Part shown: positions 33,286-41,290 of the stretch, piece by piece
Numbering within the stretch: the first letter of the stretch is position 1
How the letters are laid out: each line of letters opens with the position of its first letter
DNA from: an uncultured Planctomycetota bacterium
GTDB lineage: Bacteria > Planctomycetota > Phycisphaerae > UBA1845 > Fen-1342
NCBI GenBank assembly: GCA_900696535.1
Contig: CAADGM010000108.1
Location: 1 to 44,390, forward strand
Direction: 5' to 3'
DNA length: 44,390 bases
Translations under genes and position numbers: made by a program
Notes under the pieces: model-generated
What the model was told of the DNA's origin: nothing
What the model saw: only the letters and a program-made list of their open reading frames with translations
The model's database searches: none

Positions 33286-33781
33286 GATGCTGCCTCCTGC
33301 GTGGGTCGCCCGAAGCCCCGGAAGCTGTCGCCTGGAAGGTGTCGCTTGCCCCCTTCCCTTCCAGGGAGGGATGGGGGGAGGGTCAAGACCTTCGATGCAA
33401 ACGATTCAGGCGGACCACTGATCCTCTGGCTCCTGCAAACCCGGGATCCGGGATGGCCTCGAGCGTCATCCCGACGCGCCTGCGTGACCGCGTGGTCTTG
33501 CCACCACGCTTGTCTGCCCGCGCGTGCGCCGCGGACTCCGGGGGGCTACGCCACGGCGTATTGTACGTCGCGCAGCGGCAGGGTGCAGCGAAGCGTGCGC
33601 GGTCCGGTTTTTCCCGGCCGCGGGGCCGACCACAGACGGACTGCCACGGTCCACGCCATGGCGCGTATACTGACCGTGTGCAGACGTGATTCCCGAGCCT
33701 GGCTCCGCTGGAACTCGAGAATCGAAGCAGTGGATCAGTCGAGGAGTGCGGCCCTGCACCGCCGATCGAGGAGGCGCTTCC
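33286..33781. other. Intergenic region with class B repeat
   Basis: 496 nt between divergent genes without a convincing reading frame: the short frames there are Arg/Pro-rich and lack start signals. It holds the ribosome-binding site of the redoxin-like gene (near 33292), the class B repeat at 33347-33384, and GAGGAGG at about 33768-33774 that serves the lipoprotein at 33782. No clear promoter was found. Confidence 0.5.
33347..33384. repeat. Class B palindromic repeat, intergenic
   Basis: CCCTTCC A GGGAGGG hairpin at 33356-33370 with further C-run/G-run flanks. It closely resembles the first hairpin inside thiC at 14869-14899 (shared words CCCTTCC, GGAGGG, GGGAGAGGG/GGGGAGGG). Confidence 0.65.
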
Positions 33782-34144
33782 ATGAACGTCCGCGTCCTGG
33801 GCTTGCTGCTTGCATTGGGGAGCACGATCGCGCTGTGCGGGTGCGCCCGACCGTTCACGCGCGAGCGCTATGAGACGGTCCGGGTCGGGGACTCGGAGGC
33901 GCAGGTTCGCCTCGCCATCGGCGACCCAGCCGAGCGCTTATACCAGCAGTGGTTCTACGACGATCTCGATCGGAACTACTCGGCCGTCATTCACTTTGAC
34001 CGCGAGGGCAAGGTCCGCGGCAAGGAATGGATGGACGCGCGCAAGGGCATCTGGGAAGGCCGCGACCCTGACTCTCCAAGCCCCCCGCCTGAGGGGACGG
34101 TCATCGAGAAGCGGACCACGACGACCATCATCGACGAGGATTAG
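33782..34144 (+). CDS. Small lipoprotein resembling SmpA/OmlA (BamE-like)
   Basis: 120 residues from the ATG at 33782, with GAGGAGG 7 nt upstream. Signal peptide MNVRVLGLLLALGSTIALCG with lipobox LCGC, Cys at residue 21. The mature start FTRERYETVRVGDSEAQVRL followed by AIGDPAERLYQQWFYDDLD recalls the SmpA/OmlA/BamE fold, in which a helix pair (VRVGDSEAQVRLAIGDP, cf. G-x-s-x-x-q-V-x-x-x-l-G-x-P) precedes a small sheet (AVIHFDREGKVRGKEW). The C-terminus is Pro/Thr-rich. If correct it sits in the outer membrane; I rate this as family resemblance only. A terminator-like hairpin follows at 34197. Confidence 0.72.
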   Translation: MNVRVLGLLLALGSTIALCGCARPFTRERYETVRVGDSEAQVRLAIGDPAERLYQQWFYDDLDRNYSAVIHFDREGKVRGKEWMDARKGIWEGRDPDSPSPPPEGTVIEKRTTTTIIDED

Positions 34145-34196
34145 TCGGAGGCGGAAGCGTCGACCGCCGATGGCGTACACCGCGCCGTTTATCGAC

Positions 34197-34227
34197 CGCC
34201 CAGGTCTTGTCAGTCGGGCGTTTTTTT
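34197..34227 (+). terminator. Rho-independent terminator-like hairpin after the small lipoprotein
   Basis: CGCCC (34197-34201) pairs with GGGCG (34216-34220), followed at once by seven T (34221-34227). It is 52 nt after the lipoprotein stop and just before the promoter of the next gene. The stem is short. Confidence 0.55.
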
Positions 34228-34228
34228 C

Positions 34229-34258
34229 TTGACAAGCGGGTGGCCATCACGTGATAAT
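34229..34258 (+). promoter_or_regulatory. Sigma-70-like promoter for the PEP-CTERM pair
   Basis: TTGACA at 34229-34234 and GATAAT at 34253-34258 with an 18-nt spacer form a near-consensus promoter, rare in this GC-rich window. The start of the PEP-CTERM gene is about 75 nt downstream. CTTGTCA (about 34206-34212) and TGACAAG (34230-34236) form an inverted repeat over the -35 box that could be an operator. Confidence 0.72.
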
Positions 34259-34333
34259 CGGCATTGAAATGTAGATAGATGGGTCCAGCTGTCATCTTTC
34301 GCGCTCACGTCTCGCAATCGGAGAGGAGAAGCT

Positions 34334-35284
34334 ATGCAGACTCGTGCCAACCTGTGGCGTGCTGTGCCGATGCTGACTGCCATTTGGGTGAACGCGGCCG
34401 CGAACGCGGGGCTCACGCTGCTCCCGGTCGGCCCAATGCAAGGTACGCACGCGGGGAACCTGGTTGTCAACGGCAGCTTCGAACAGGGCGCCCCGGCGCC
34501 GGGATTCGGCAACATCCAGTTCTGGGCGACCGGCACGGCCCTCCTGCCGTTCGCGGTTCCCGGGGGTTGGTCGTCGTCGGGGTCGTCGCAGGCGTACGCC
34601 TACTGGGGCTCGTCTGAGACGACCGCGCCGTATCGAACCGCGGGTTCGGACGTCTTGCCGGACGGCCAGGCCGGTATGTACTTCGGTAATGCCACCGCCT
34701 GGGTCGATCTGCCCCCAACATTCCACGCCTCGCGCGAAGTGACCTTCGCGGGTAGTCCTGCGTTCACGATTGGCTTCGGTCAGCCCGTGCGTCTGTGGCA
34801 GAGCGTCCCGACGCACCTCAACCCGGCGCCCGCGTACCTGCTCAGCTTCTGGGTCTCCGGCGAGATGGCCGGCTACGGCGCCGGCGGCCCGGGCTACGAC
34901 GGGGTCTTCGGGCTACGCGTCAGCAATACGGCGGCGACCGACCCCGTGTACTACTTTGTCGTCCCCAGCGGCGGCAGCTCGCTGTATGGTGCCTCGACCC
35001 GTTACGAGTTCGTCTTCACGCCTTTCGATTCGAGCCTGCCCGTCGAAATCGAGTTCATCAACTGGGGGCACGTGGACCTCACGCCGCACGGGGGGCTCGG
35101 AACGACCGAGCTGGTGATCGACGATGTGATCGTGAACGCGATCCCGGAGCCAAGCGCGCTGATGCTGCTGGCTGTCGGACTCGTTGCGCTCTGGCGACGG
35201 CCCCGCAGTGCTGTCTGGGTGCTGGCACCGGCCCGCAGCCGGAACCTGTGTCGCAGACAGCCTGCTCAAGTTCGGCGTCGTTAG
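34334..35284 (+). CDS. PEP-CTERM exported protein
   Basis: 316 residues; ATG at 34334 with GGAGAGGAGAAG just upstream. Signal peptide to about residue 26 (cut near NAAANA). A long beta-rich extracellular part (NLVVNGSFEQGAPAPGFGNI; YLLSFWVSG; STRYEFVFTPF; ELVIDDVIVNA) looks like a carbohydrate-binding-type jelly roll. The sorting tail is IPEPSALMLLAVGLVALWRR: PEP motif, hydrophobic helix, basic end, as recognised by exosortase. Unusually about 26 further residues follow (SAVWVLAPARSRN...), encoded by an inverted repeat at 35210-35261. PEP-CTERM proteins normally end just after the Arg cluster. No exosortase gene is in the window. Confidence 0.88.
   Translation: MQTRANLWRAVPMLTAIWVNAAANAGLTLLPVGPMQGTHAGNLVVNGSFEQGAPAPGFGNIQFWATGTALLPFAVPGGWSSSGSSQAYAYWGSSETTAPYRTAGSDVLPDGQAGMYFGNATAWVDLPPTFHASREVTFAGSPAFTIGFGQPVRLWQSVPTHLNPAPAYLLSFWVSGEMAGYGAGGPGYDGVFGLRVSNTAATDPVYYFVVPSGGSSLYGASTRYEFVFTPFDSSLPVEIEFINWGHVDLTPHGGLGTTELVIDDVIVNAIPEPSALMLLAVGLVALWRRPRSAVWVLAPARSRNLCRRQPAQVRRR
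35210..35261. repeat. Inverted repeat with class A core at the end of the PEP-CTERM gene
   Basis: GCTGTCTG at 35210-35217 is matched in reverse complement by CAGACAGC at 35254-35261. Inside lies GGCACCGG...CCGG, a class A (CACCGG) core. The element begins right after the codons for the normal PEP-CTERM Arg cluster and supplies most of the extra C-terminal codons. Confidence 0.7.
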
Positions 35285-35374
35285 GGCGGTGCAACGAATC
35301 TCGATCGCAAAGCGACGGGTCAGTGACTCGCGGATCTCGTTCTCGTCAGGCAACTCATGGAAAGGAGCAACGGT

Positions 35375-36124
35375 ATGAACACGCTTTGTCGGAGTGCCCA
35401 CCGAGTCGCAGCCGGACTGATCATGTTGACACTTGGCCTGAGCGGCGCCGTGATCGCACAGCCGTTGACAGGTTCCGGCAGCAACCTGCCCGTGCCACCC
35501 AACCTCGGAGTGCCGCCTTCCGAGCCACCGGCGCTGGCGCTGCTCGATCCGAACAACTTGAGCTTCGCGTTCACGGGAGAGTGGGGTCCGCCCGCGACCG
35601 CGCCGGTGCTCTCCGCGTGGTCCGGGACGTTCGTCGCGTTCGGGCCGATCCCCAGCTCCAACCTGAATCCGCCCGGCTTCACCGACTACCGGAATTTCGC
35701 GGGACTGGGGGCAACCTACCTTCCGAGCGGGACGTACTTCGTCATCAGTGACGTTGACGGCGGCTCGTTTACGTCGGAAACGTTGACACTGATGGCTTGG
35801 GACACAAGCAACAACCCGGTCACGCAACCCTGGCTGGCCGTTCCCCAGTGGGTGTGGGGCGGCGCGGGGGTCGGCGATCCGAACGCCATGCCCGGCTGGA
35901 GCTTCAGCGGCGGCGTATACACATTCACAGGTGCCACCGTTGATCCTGGGTACAACCCGAACGTCGCATTGGCTCTCCTGAGCCTCGTGGACCTCAGCCG
36001 CTTCACGGTGGAGCGCCCCAGCAACTTCTGCAACTTCGGATTGCGCGCCCCGGTGCCTGAGGCTGGATCGCTCGCCCTGCTTGCCGCGGGTACAGCGGCG
36101 GCCTTGTGCAGGCGGCGACGCTAA
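35375..36124 (+). CDS. PEP-CTERM exported protein
   Basis: 249 residues from the ATG at 35375, placed by AAGGAG 8 nt upstream; an ATG at 35357 is the weaker alternative. Signal peptide MNTLCRSAHRVAAGLIMLTL through AVIAQ (about 29 residues). The mature part is beta-rich and Pro/Gly-rich (NLSFAFTGEWGPPATAPVLS; GTYFVISDVDGGSFTSETLT; WVWGGAGVGDPNAMPGW; PNVALALLSLVDLSRFTVER), without a domain I can name. The tail VPEAGSLALLAAGTAAALCR and RRR is a PEP-CTERM-type sorting signal (PEA variant). It lies 90 nt after the first PEP-CTERM gene on the same strand, probably one transcript from the promoter at 34229. Confidence 0.82.
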   Translation: MNTLCRSAHRVAAGLIMLTLGLSGAVIAQPLTGSGSNLPVPPNLGVPPSEPPALALLDPNNLSFAFTGEWGPPATAPVLSAWSGTFVAFGPIPSSNLNPPGFTDYRNFAGLGATYLPSGTYFVISDVDGGSFTSETLTLMAWDTSNNPVTQPWLAVPQWVWGGAGVGDPNAMPGWSFSGGVYTFTGATVDPGYNPNVALALLSLVDLSRFTVERPSNFCNFGLRAPVPEAGSLALLAAGTAAALCRRRR

Positions 36125-36241
36125 CGTCTGAGCGCCTACGCGGCGTTCGTCGACGGGCGCATCGGCGCCGTGCGTGACTGGGCCGGTGCGCCCCTCCCTC
36201 GTTCGAAGGAACTCGCTCGGTGCCGTGTGGCACGTGTTGCG

Positions 36242-37198
36242 CTAGTCGACCTGCGCCGCCGCCTGCTGGCAGAGGAAGAGCACCGCCATCCGCACGGCCA
36301 GCCCGTTGGTCACCTGCCGCAGGATGCTGGAGTGGGGCCCGTCGGCGACGTCGGGCGAGAGCTCGATCCCGCGGTTGACCGGCCCGGGATGCATGATGAG
36401 CACGTCGGGCTTGCACTTGCGCAGGCGCTCGCGGTTCATGCCAAAGAAGCGCACGTACTCGCGGGCGGAGGGGAAGCCGCTGGCGGACATGCGCTCCTTC
36501 TGGATGCGGAGCATGCTGATGACGTCCATCTCCGGCAGGATGCTCTCGAAGTCCCAGGCCACGCGGGCCCCCATCGACTCGAACGTGCGCGGCACGAGCG
36601 TTGGCGGCCCGCACAGCCACACCGTGGCGCCGAGCTTCTGAAGGACGCGGATGTCCGAGCGAGCCACGCGCGAGTGGTGAATGTCGCCCACGATCGCGAC
36701 GTTGAGCCCCTCCACGCGCCCCTTGCGCTCGCGGATCGTGAACGCGTCCAGCAGGGCCTGCGTCGGGTGGGCGTGCAGCCCGTCACCGGCGTTGACCACG
36801 CAGCAGCCCACCTCCTCGCTGAGCCGCTGGGCGGCGCCCGCCGCCGGGTGCCGCACCACCATGATGTCTACGCCCATCGCCTCGATGTTCTTGGCGGTGT
36901 CGACCAGCGTCTCGCCCTTGCCCGTCGAGCTCATCTTCTCCGCCAGGTCGAGCACGTCGGCGCTGAGCCGCTGGGCCGCCAGCTCGAAGGACAGGCGCGT
37001 GCGCGTGCTCTCCTCGAAGAACATCGTGACCACGACGCGGCCGCGCAGCGCGGGCACCTTCTTTACACTGCGCGTGCTGACCTCCTGGAAGCCCGCCGCC
37101 GTGTCCAGGACGTGCACGATCTCGGCGCGGGAGAGCTCGGCGATGCTCAGAAGGTGCTTGCGGTGCCAGACACCGGCCTCAGCGCTCGGTGCGATCAT
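36242..37198 (-). CDS. pyrB: Aspartate carbamoyltransferase catalytic subunit
   Basis: 318 residues, the usual PyrB length. It joins carbamoyl phosphate and aspartate to carbamoyl-aspartate, the second step of pyrimidine synthesis. Motifs: MFFEESTRTRLSFELAAQRL near 59-78 (carbamoyl-phosphate STRTR site), SSTGKGETLVDTAKN near 90-104 with Lys94, RHPAAGAA near 116, NAGDGLHAHPTQALLDAFTI near 136-155, VAIVGDIHHSRVARSD near 167-182 (aspartate domain), and MHPGPVNRGIEL near 275-286. All catalytic residues are kept. It overlaps the end of pyrR by 20 nt (pyrR stop 37179, pyrB start 37198), so the two are translated from one message. No regulatory PyrI or PyrC is in the window. Confidence 0.97.
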   Translation of the reverse strand: MIAPSAEAGVWHRKHLLSIAELSRAEIVHVLDTAAGFQEVSTRSVKKVPALRGRVVVTMFFEESTRTRLSFELAAQRLSADVLDLAEKMSSTGKGETLVDTAKNIEAMGVDIMVVRHPAAGAAQRLSEEVGCCVVNAGDGLHAHPTQALLDAFTIRERKGRVEGLNVAIVGDIHHSRVARSDIRVLQKLGATVWLCGPPTLVPRTFESMGARVAWDFESILPEMDVISMLRIQKERMSASGFPSAREYVRFFGMNRERLRKCKPDVLIMHPGPVNRGIELSPDVADGPHSSILRQVTNGLAVRMAVLFLCQQAAAQVD

Positions 37199-37715
37199 GC
37201 AGCTCCACCTCGTCCGCCCCGTCCACCTCCACGAGCTTGACCTTGACGATGTGATGCGGCTCCGTGTCCGTCCGCAGGCCGACGAAGTCCGGCTGGATCG
37301 GAAGCTCGCGCAGCCCCCGGTCGACCAGCACCGCCAGCCGCACGGCCCGCGGCCGGCCCAGGTCCATGATCGCGTCGAGGGCCGCGCGGATCGAGCGGCC
37401 CGTGTAGAGCACGTCGTCCACGAGCACCATCCACGTGTCGGTCACGTCGAAGTTGATCTCGGTGCCGCGGACGACGGCGTGCGGCCCGATCGTCGTCAGG
37501 TCGTCCCGGTACAGGGTGATGTCGAGAACCCCGTAGTGGGCCGGCGTCAGCCCGCAGCCCGCCAGCAAGGGCAGCAGCCGCTGGGCCAGCGTCTCGCCGC
37601 GCCGCCGGATGCCGACGATGGCGACGGGCACGTCGCGCGGCGCGGCGCCCGCGATCTGGCGCGCGAGCTTCTGGAGTGTCTCACGTAGTTCGCCGGGGTC
37701 GAGCAGTTGCGTCAT
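37179..37715 (-). CDS. pyrR: Bifunctional pyrimidine regulator / uracil phosphoribosyltransferase
   Basis: 178 residues from the ATG at 37715; the open frame back to 37838 lies in repeat DNA. PyrR is an RNA-binding attenuation protein of pyr operons and often a uracil phosphoribosyltransferase. Marks: VPVAIVGIRRRGETLAQRL near 29-47, LDITLYRDDLTTIG near 68-81, VLVDDVLYTGRSIRAALDA near 97-115 (the PRPP-binding loop), and LVDRGLRELPIQPDFVG near 128-145. It overlaps pyrB by 20 nt, a typical pyrR-pyrB arrangement. A hairpin touches its start codon, and no obvious Shine-Dalgarno is exposed there. Confidence 0.95.
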   Translation of the reverse strand: MTQLLDPGELRETLQKLARQIAGAAPRDVPVAIVGIRRRGETLAQRLLPLLAGCGLTPAHYGVLDITLYRDDLTTIGPHAVVRGTEINFDVTDTWMVLVDDVLYTGRSIRAALDAIMDLGRPRAVRLAVLVDRGLRELPIQPDFVGLRTDTEPHHIVKVKLVEVDGADEVELHDRTER

Positions 37716-37735
37716 GCCCGGATAGCCTACCGGGC
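37716..37735 (-). promoter_or_regulatory. Hairpin directly before the pyrR start codon
   Basis: On the minus strand GCCCGG (37735-37730) and CCGGGC (37721-37716) enclose TAGGCTAT, with TAG/CTA able to pair too. The 3' arm ends at the base before the ATG at 37715. It hides the initiation region and could be a translational control site for the pyr operon. No exact PyrR-binding-loop consensus is seen. Confidence 0.45.
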
Positions 37736-37760
37736 CGAGTTCGCCGCGAAAAGACGCGCG

Positions 37761-37830
37761 CCGGTGCCCGCTCATGCGGGCCGGCGGCTCACACTGAATT
37801 GGCCGGATCGCACCGGTTGGAAGCCGGTGC
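37761..37830. repeat. Two palindromes, one of class A, between the HAF gene and pyrR
   Basis: GCACCGGTT GG AAGCCGGTGC at 37810-37830 is a class A unit (minus strand GCGGCACCGGCTTCCAACCG). GCCGG(TG)CCCGC / GCGGGCCGGC at 37761-37786 forms a second, stronger hairpin with a TCAT loop. Both lie after the HAF-protein stop and before the pyrR start, and may also end the HAF transcript. Confidence 0.65.
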
Positions 37831-37850
37831 CGCGGCACACAGAGCGGCCG

Positions 37851-39440
37851 TCAGCGCCACCCGCGGCGCTTGAGCCCCACCAGCCCTGCCAGCGCGAGCG
37901 CCAGCCCGATGATCGCACCGAAGCCGCACAGCGACAGCAGCGGGTTCGTCGTCACGTCGGGCTGCGCCGTGCTGCCGTTGACCGTGCTGGGCTGCGGGTT
38001 CTGGAGGTGCTGCGGCAGCCCGAAGATCGGCGTGCCCGTGTAGCCACCACTCGAGCCACCCGTCCCGCCCGAGCTGCCACCCGAGCTGTCCCCGTCCAGC
38101 ATGTCCGGGTTGACCAGGATCGGGTTGAGCATGAAGCCCTTCGTCTGGCCAGCGCCCTTGCTCCCGCGCACCTCGCCCCAGCCGACGATGACCCCCGCGG
38201 CGTTGATGTCGCGCGCTTCGGTCAGCGTGATCGACGGGATGACGTCGTTGCCGTCGGCGTCCTTGAGGTACAGCAGGCTGTTGAGGTCCTGCATCCGCCC
38301 GTCCTTGTACAGGAACGCGCGGCGCTCGCGCTTGTCGTTCTCGGCCCATCCGACGACCACGCCGGCGTCGTTGATGGCCGAGGCGGCAGAGTATCCCTGC
38401 GTGGGATCGGTGCGGAGCGTGCCCAGGTCGGTCATGGTGCCGTTCGCGTAGAGGAAGGCGTGCGTGAAGTACCCGCCGTTGGGGGCGATCATGTCGGACT
38501 CGCCGACGATCGCGCCGCTCGCGTTGATGTCGCGGCCCCAGCTGTTCGTCCCGCCGAGCGTCCCGATGCTCGTCATCAGCATGTTCTGGCCAGCCGCTCC
38601 GGGCACGAACCAGGTGTCGGGGAGGCCGTCGGCGTTCGTGTCCTGCGGCGTGAGGAGGAAGGCGCGGTAAGCGGACTTCCCGTCTGCGGTGATGGTGTAC
38701 GAGTAGCCCGTCACCTGCCCCTTGTCGTTGACGGCCGTGGCGCTGCTGACCGGGTCGGACCCGCCGATCGTGCCGAGGTCGATGAGCAGCGTGTTTCCGC
38801 CGTTGACGACCTGCACGAATGCGTTATTGACCGGGTGGACGAGGAAGGCGCGGATCACGCCGCCGTCGGTGTCCGCCCAGCCCACCACGTAGTTGGTGTT
38901 GCTGATGCCCGTGGCGGCGCTGTCGTAGCCGAAGCCGCACGGGTTCGAGAACGTCATCAGGTTGGTCAGGGCGTCGCCGGGGATCGGGGTGCCCAGGTCG
39001 CTGAGCACCGCTGGCCGCAGCAGGAAGGCATTGTCAATGACAAACGACGCGTCCGGGCAGCGGATGAGGGCCCGGGCGGTGCCGACGACCTGGCCGGCGT
39101 TGGAAATGCCGTACGCCTCGCTGTAGTCCTGGTTGTACAGCACGTAGGGGTGCTTCAGCGCGAAGTGCACGGTACCGTGCAGATCGGTCGTGCGGTCGCT
39201 CTGCCAGTGCGCCGAGTGCCGCACGCCGCCCGAGTCTACCCACCCGACAACCTGGGCGGTCTCGTTGATGGCGTAGGCGCGGCTCTGTCCGTCCTTCTTC
39301 CCGTCCGCGCCGGTGAGCTCGATCAGCTCGTACCGGGCCACCCAGCCGTTCGTGTCCTGGGCGAGCGCACGGCCCCCCCACATGAGCAGCGCCAGTCCCG
39401 CCGCGAGGATCGCCGTCGAGAGTCGGGGCTTGCTTGGCAT
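37851..39440 (-). CDS. Exported HAF-repeat protein with Cys-containing C-terminal anchor
   Basis: 529 residues. Signal peptide to about 27 (LSTAILAAGLALLMWGGRAL, then AQ). The body holds seven HAF-type repeats of the form A-I-N-x-x-G-x-V-V-G-W: YAINETAQVVGW, YGISNAGQVVGTA, TGISNTNYVVGWA, TAVNDKGQVTGYS, RDINASGAIVGES, SAINDAGVVVGWA, RDINAAGVIVGWG, each followed by a phrase like AFLY-x-DG. These fold as beta-propeller blades in extracellular proteins. A Gly/Ser linker (about 455-475) leads to NPLLSLCGFGAIIGLALALA and GLVGLKRRGWR: Cys-Gly, hydrophobic helix, basic end, a surface-anchor-type tail distinct from PEP-CTERM. Function: surface structure or adhesion, unknown partner. Confidence 0.88.
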   Translation of the reverse strand: MPSKPRLSTAILAAGLALLMWGGRALAQDTNGWVARYELIELTGADGKKDGQSRAYAINETAQVVGWVDSGGVRHSAHWQSDRTTDLHGTVHFALKHPYVLYNQDYSEAYGISNAGQVVGTARALIRCPDASFVIDNAFLLRPAVLSDLGTPIPGDALTNLMTFSNPCGFGYDSAATGISNTNYVVGWADTDGGVIRAFLVHPVNNAFVQVVNGGNTLLIDLGTIGGSDPVSSATAVNDKGQVTGYSYTITADGKSAYRAFLLTPQDTNADGLPDTWFVPGAAGQNMLMTSIGTLGGTNSWGRDINASGAIVGESDMIAPNGGYFTHAFLYANGTMTDLGTLRTDPTQGYSAASAINDAGVVVGWAENDKRERRAFLYKDGRMQDLNSLLYLKDADGNDVIPSITLTEARDINAAGVIVGWGEVRGSKGAGQTKGFMLNPILVNPDMLDGDSSGGSSGGTGGSSGGYTGTPIFGLPQHLQNPQPSTVNGSTAQPDVTTNPLLSLCGFGAIIGLALALAGLVGLKRRGWR

Positions 39441-39529
39441 GACCGCATCCTTCCTTTCAGTACGACACGCCGCGGGGCGCTGCGAGCCGCTCGAACCCGG
39501 CGGGGGCCTGGCCCCCGGCGCCGGCGAAC

Positions 39530-41083
39530 CTACTCCGTGCGGATCAGATTGCTCTTGAGCCAGGACACGCGATTGGCCGCGGCGTCCTCGCCGGACTGCA
39601 CGGCCACGAGGTCGATGTCACCGTCGCCGTCCAGGTCGCCGTAGCCGAGCAGGCCGACAGCTCCAGGCGGGTCGAAGGTCCAGACGATGGCGCCGGTCCA
39701 GGGCGAGACAACGTCCCAGGAGCGCTTGAAGTAGCGGACGGCGCCGTTGGTGCCGCCGATGACCACCTCGTTGCGCCCGTCACGGTCGAGGTCGATGGCC
39801 AGGACGGCGCGGGGCTCGTAGGTCTGGAAGGTGATGATCGGCGTGGAGAACCAGTCATAGCCGCGAGCCGGTCCTTCCTCGGGCTGGACGAACAGGACGC
39901 ACTGCTGCTGGGCGGGGCTGACGCCGACGACGTCCGGCCGCCCGTCGCCGGTGAGGTCGGCGACGTCGATGCGGGCGGCTCCGCGGAGCGAGCCGATGCG
40001 GAACTGCCGCCAGGGCTGCGCGGGGTCAACGCCGCCGGGGCCGCCCGGGTTCTCGAACCACGAAATCTGCACGTTGTTGTCGTCGAGGGCGGCCGAGACG
40101 ATGTCGAGGTCGCCGTCCCCGTCCAGGTCGATGGCCCGCAGGTCGCCGCTGCCCTGCCGGTCGAAGATGCCGTGCCGCTCGTGCAGGCCGATCGGTACAC
40201 CGGTCCAGAAGCGCCCGTCAATCGCGCGGCCGGGGTTGAGCAGCAGTTGCAGGTTGCCGCTGGTGATCGACACGGGGGGGACGTTGTAGTCGGGTTTGGG
40301 GTCGAGGCTGATCTTGATCGACCGGGCCGCGACGATATCCAGGGCGCCATCGTTGTTGAAGTCGCCGAGCTCCACCGCGGAGTAGCCCTCCTCCACGCTG
40401 GCGATGTACGCCGACTGGTCGAACGTGTCGCCGAGCGTGCTGATGATGATGGCGTTGAGCTCCTCTTTGGTGAGCGCGGAGACCGTGCCCTCGACCAGTT
40501 CGAGGTCCCCGGACTGGGCACCCCACTCGTTCAGGATGTGCGTGCGAGCGGGATCGGACGGGTGCCGCAGGTACGCGACTCCGTCGCTGGTCGCCAGCAC
40601 GAGATCGAGGTTGCCGTCGCCGTCGATGTCGCCGACGGCGACGTCACTGAGCTGCTTCCAGTCGTTCTCACCCCCGTCCAGCGTCAGGCTGACATAGGCC
40701 TGACCGCGCGGGCCCCCATAGCTGAGCAGAATCTGGGCCACGCCCAGGACCCCCTGCTGGTAAGCGACGACGGGATCGATGCGGCCGTCGGGGTTGAAGT
40801 CGGCCTGCATGGGTGTGCGGCCCATGTCATCCACGTTGTATGTGGACGTGACCACGACGCGCCCGTCGACGAATGTCCGGGCCGAGATCAGCACCTCAGT
40901 GAACAGGCCGCTGGCGGCGCTAGCGCCGGCCGTTGTGCCGGTGCCGCCGCTCGCGCCGGCAGGCTGTCCCAGCGTGCCGCCGAGCCAGGTCGGGCGCGCC
41001 TCCTCGACGCAGGCCAGCGCGGCCAGCCCGGCGAGGGCGGCGAGTGAGCCAAGCACGAAGACAAGCTGTCGGCGAGACGGCAT
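39530..41083 (-). CDS. Exported FG-GAP/VCBS-repeat protein, probable lipoprotein
   Basis: 517 residues from the ATG at 41083 (GGAG 9 nt upstream); an upstream ATG at 41140 is possible. The N-terminus MPSRRQLVFVLGSLAALAGL then AALAC resembles a lipoprotein signal with an imperfect lipobox (Cys near 25). A Gly/Ala/Thr linker follows. From about 75 the chain consists of FG-GAP-like repeats with calcium-loop words: DFNPDGRIDPV, DIDGDGNLDLV, DFNNDGALDIV, DLDGDGDLDIV, DLTGDGRPDVV, DLDRDGRNEVV, DLDGDGDIDLV, i.e. a seven-bladed beta-propeller. Such proteins bind partners or polysaccharide at the cell surface with calcium. It lies 89 nt upstream of the HAF-repeat gene on the same strand; they may be co-transcribed. 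Confidence 0.88.
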   Translation of the reverse strand: MPSRRQLVFVLGSLAALAGLAALACVEEARPTWLGGTLGQPAGASGGTGTTAGASAASGLFTEVLISARTFVDGRVVVTSTYNVDDMGRTPMQADFNPDGRIDPVVAYQQGVLGVAQILLSYGGPRGQAYVSLTLDGGENDWKQLSDVAVGDIDGDGNLDLVLATSDGVAYLRHPSDPARTHILNEWGAQSGDLELVEGTVSALTKEELNAIIISTLGDTFDQSAYIASVEEGYSAVELGDFNNDGALDIVAARSIKISLDPKPDYNVPPVSITSGNLQLLLNPGRAIDGRFWTGVPIGLHERHGIFDRQGSGDLRAIDLDGDGDLDIVSAALDDNNVQISWFENPGGPGGVDPAQPWRQFRIGSLRGAARIDVADLTGDGRPDVVGVSPAQQQCVLFVQPEEGPARGYDWFSTPIITFQTYEPRAVLAIDLDRDGRNEVVIGGTNGAVRYFKRSWDVVSPWTGAIVWTFDPPGAVGLLGYGDLDGDGDIDLVAVQSGEDAAANRVSWLKSNLIRTE

Positions 41084-41290
41084 GGCAGCGGCTCCTGCGG
41101 GGCTCCGCGCAGCGCGGAGCGGCCGAGCGTGGGTCATCACGTCGCGTATCGGGTCGGTTCAATCGCGGGGAGGCTTGACCAAGGACGGCGGCGGGTCCCG
41201 GAATACGCGGCTGTGCGGCGTGCGTTCGTGCTTGCGGCCCATATTGCCGAGCGCCGCGGGGCACCGGTATCGAGCACGCTCAGTCGCCCG

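Noticed and set aside
33301..33780. Short open frames in the gap before the 33782 lipoprotein
   Set aside because: Arg/Pro/Cys-rich readings in several frames, no start signals, one crosses a class B repeat.
37707..39644. Plus-strand open frame of 645 codons
   Set aside because: It is antisense to the HAF-repeat gene, whose repeats are clear in the other strand.
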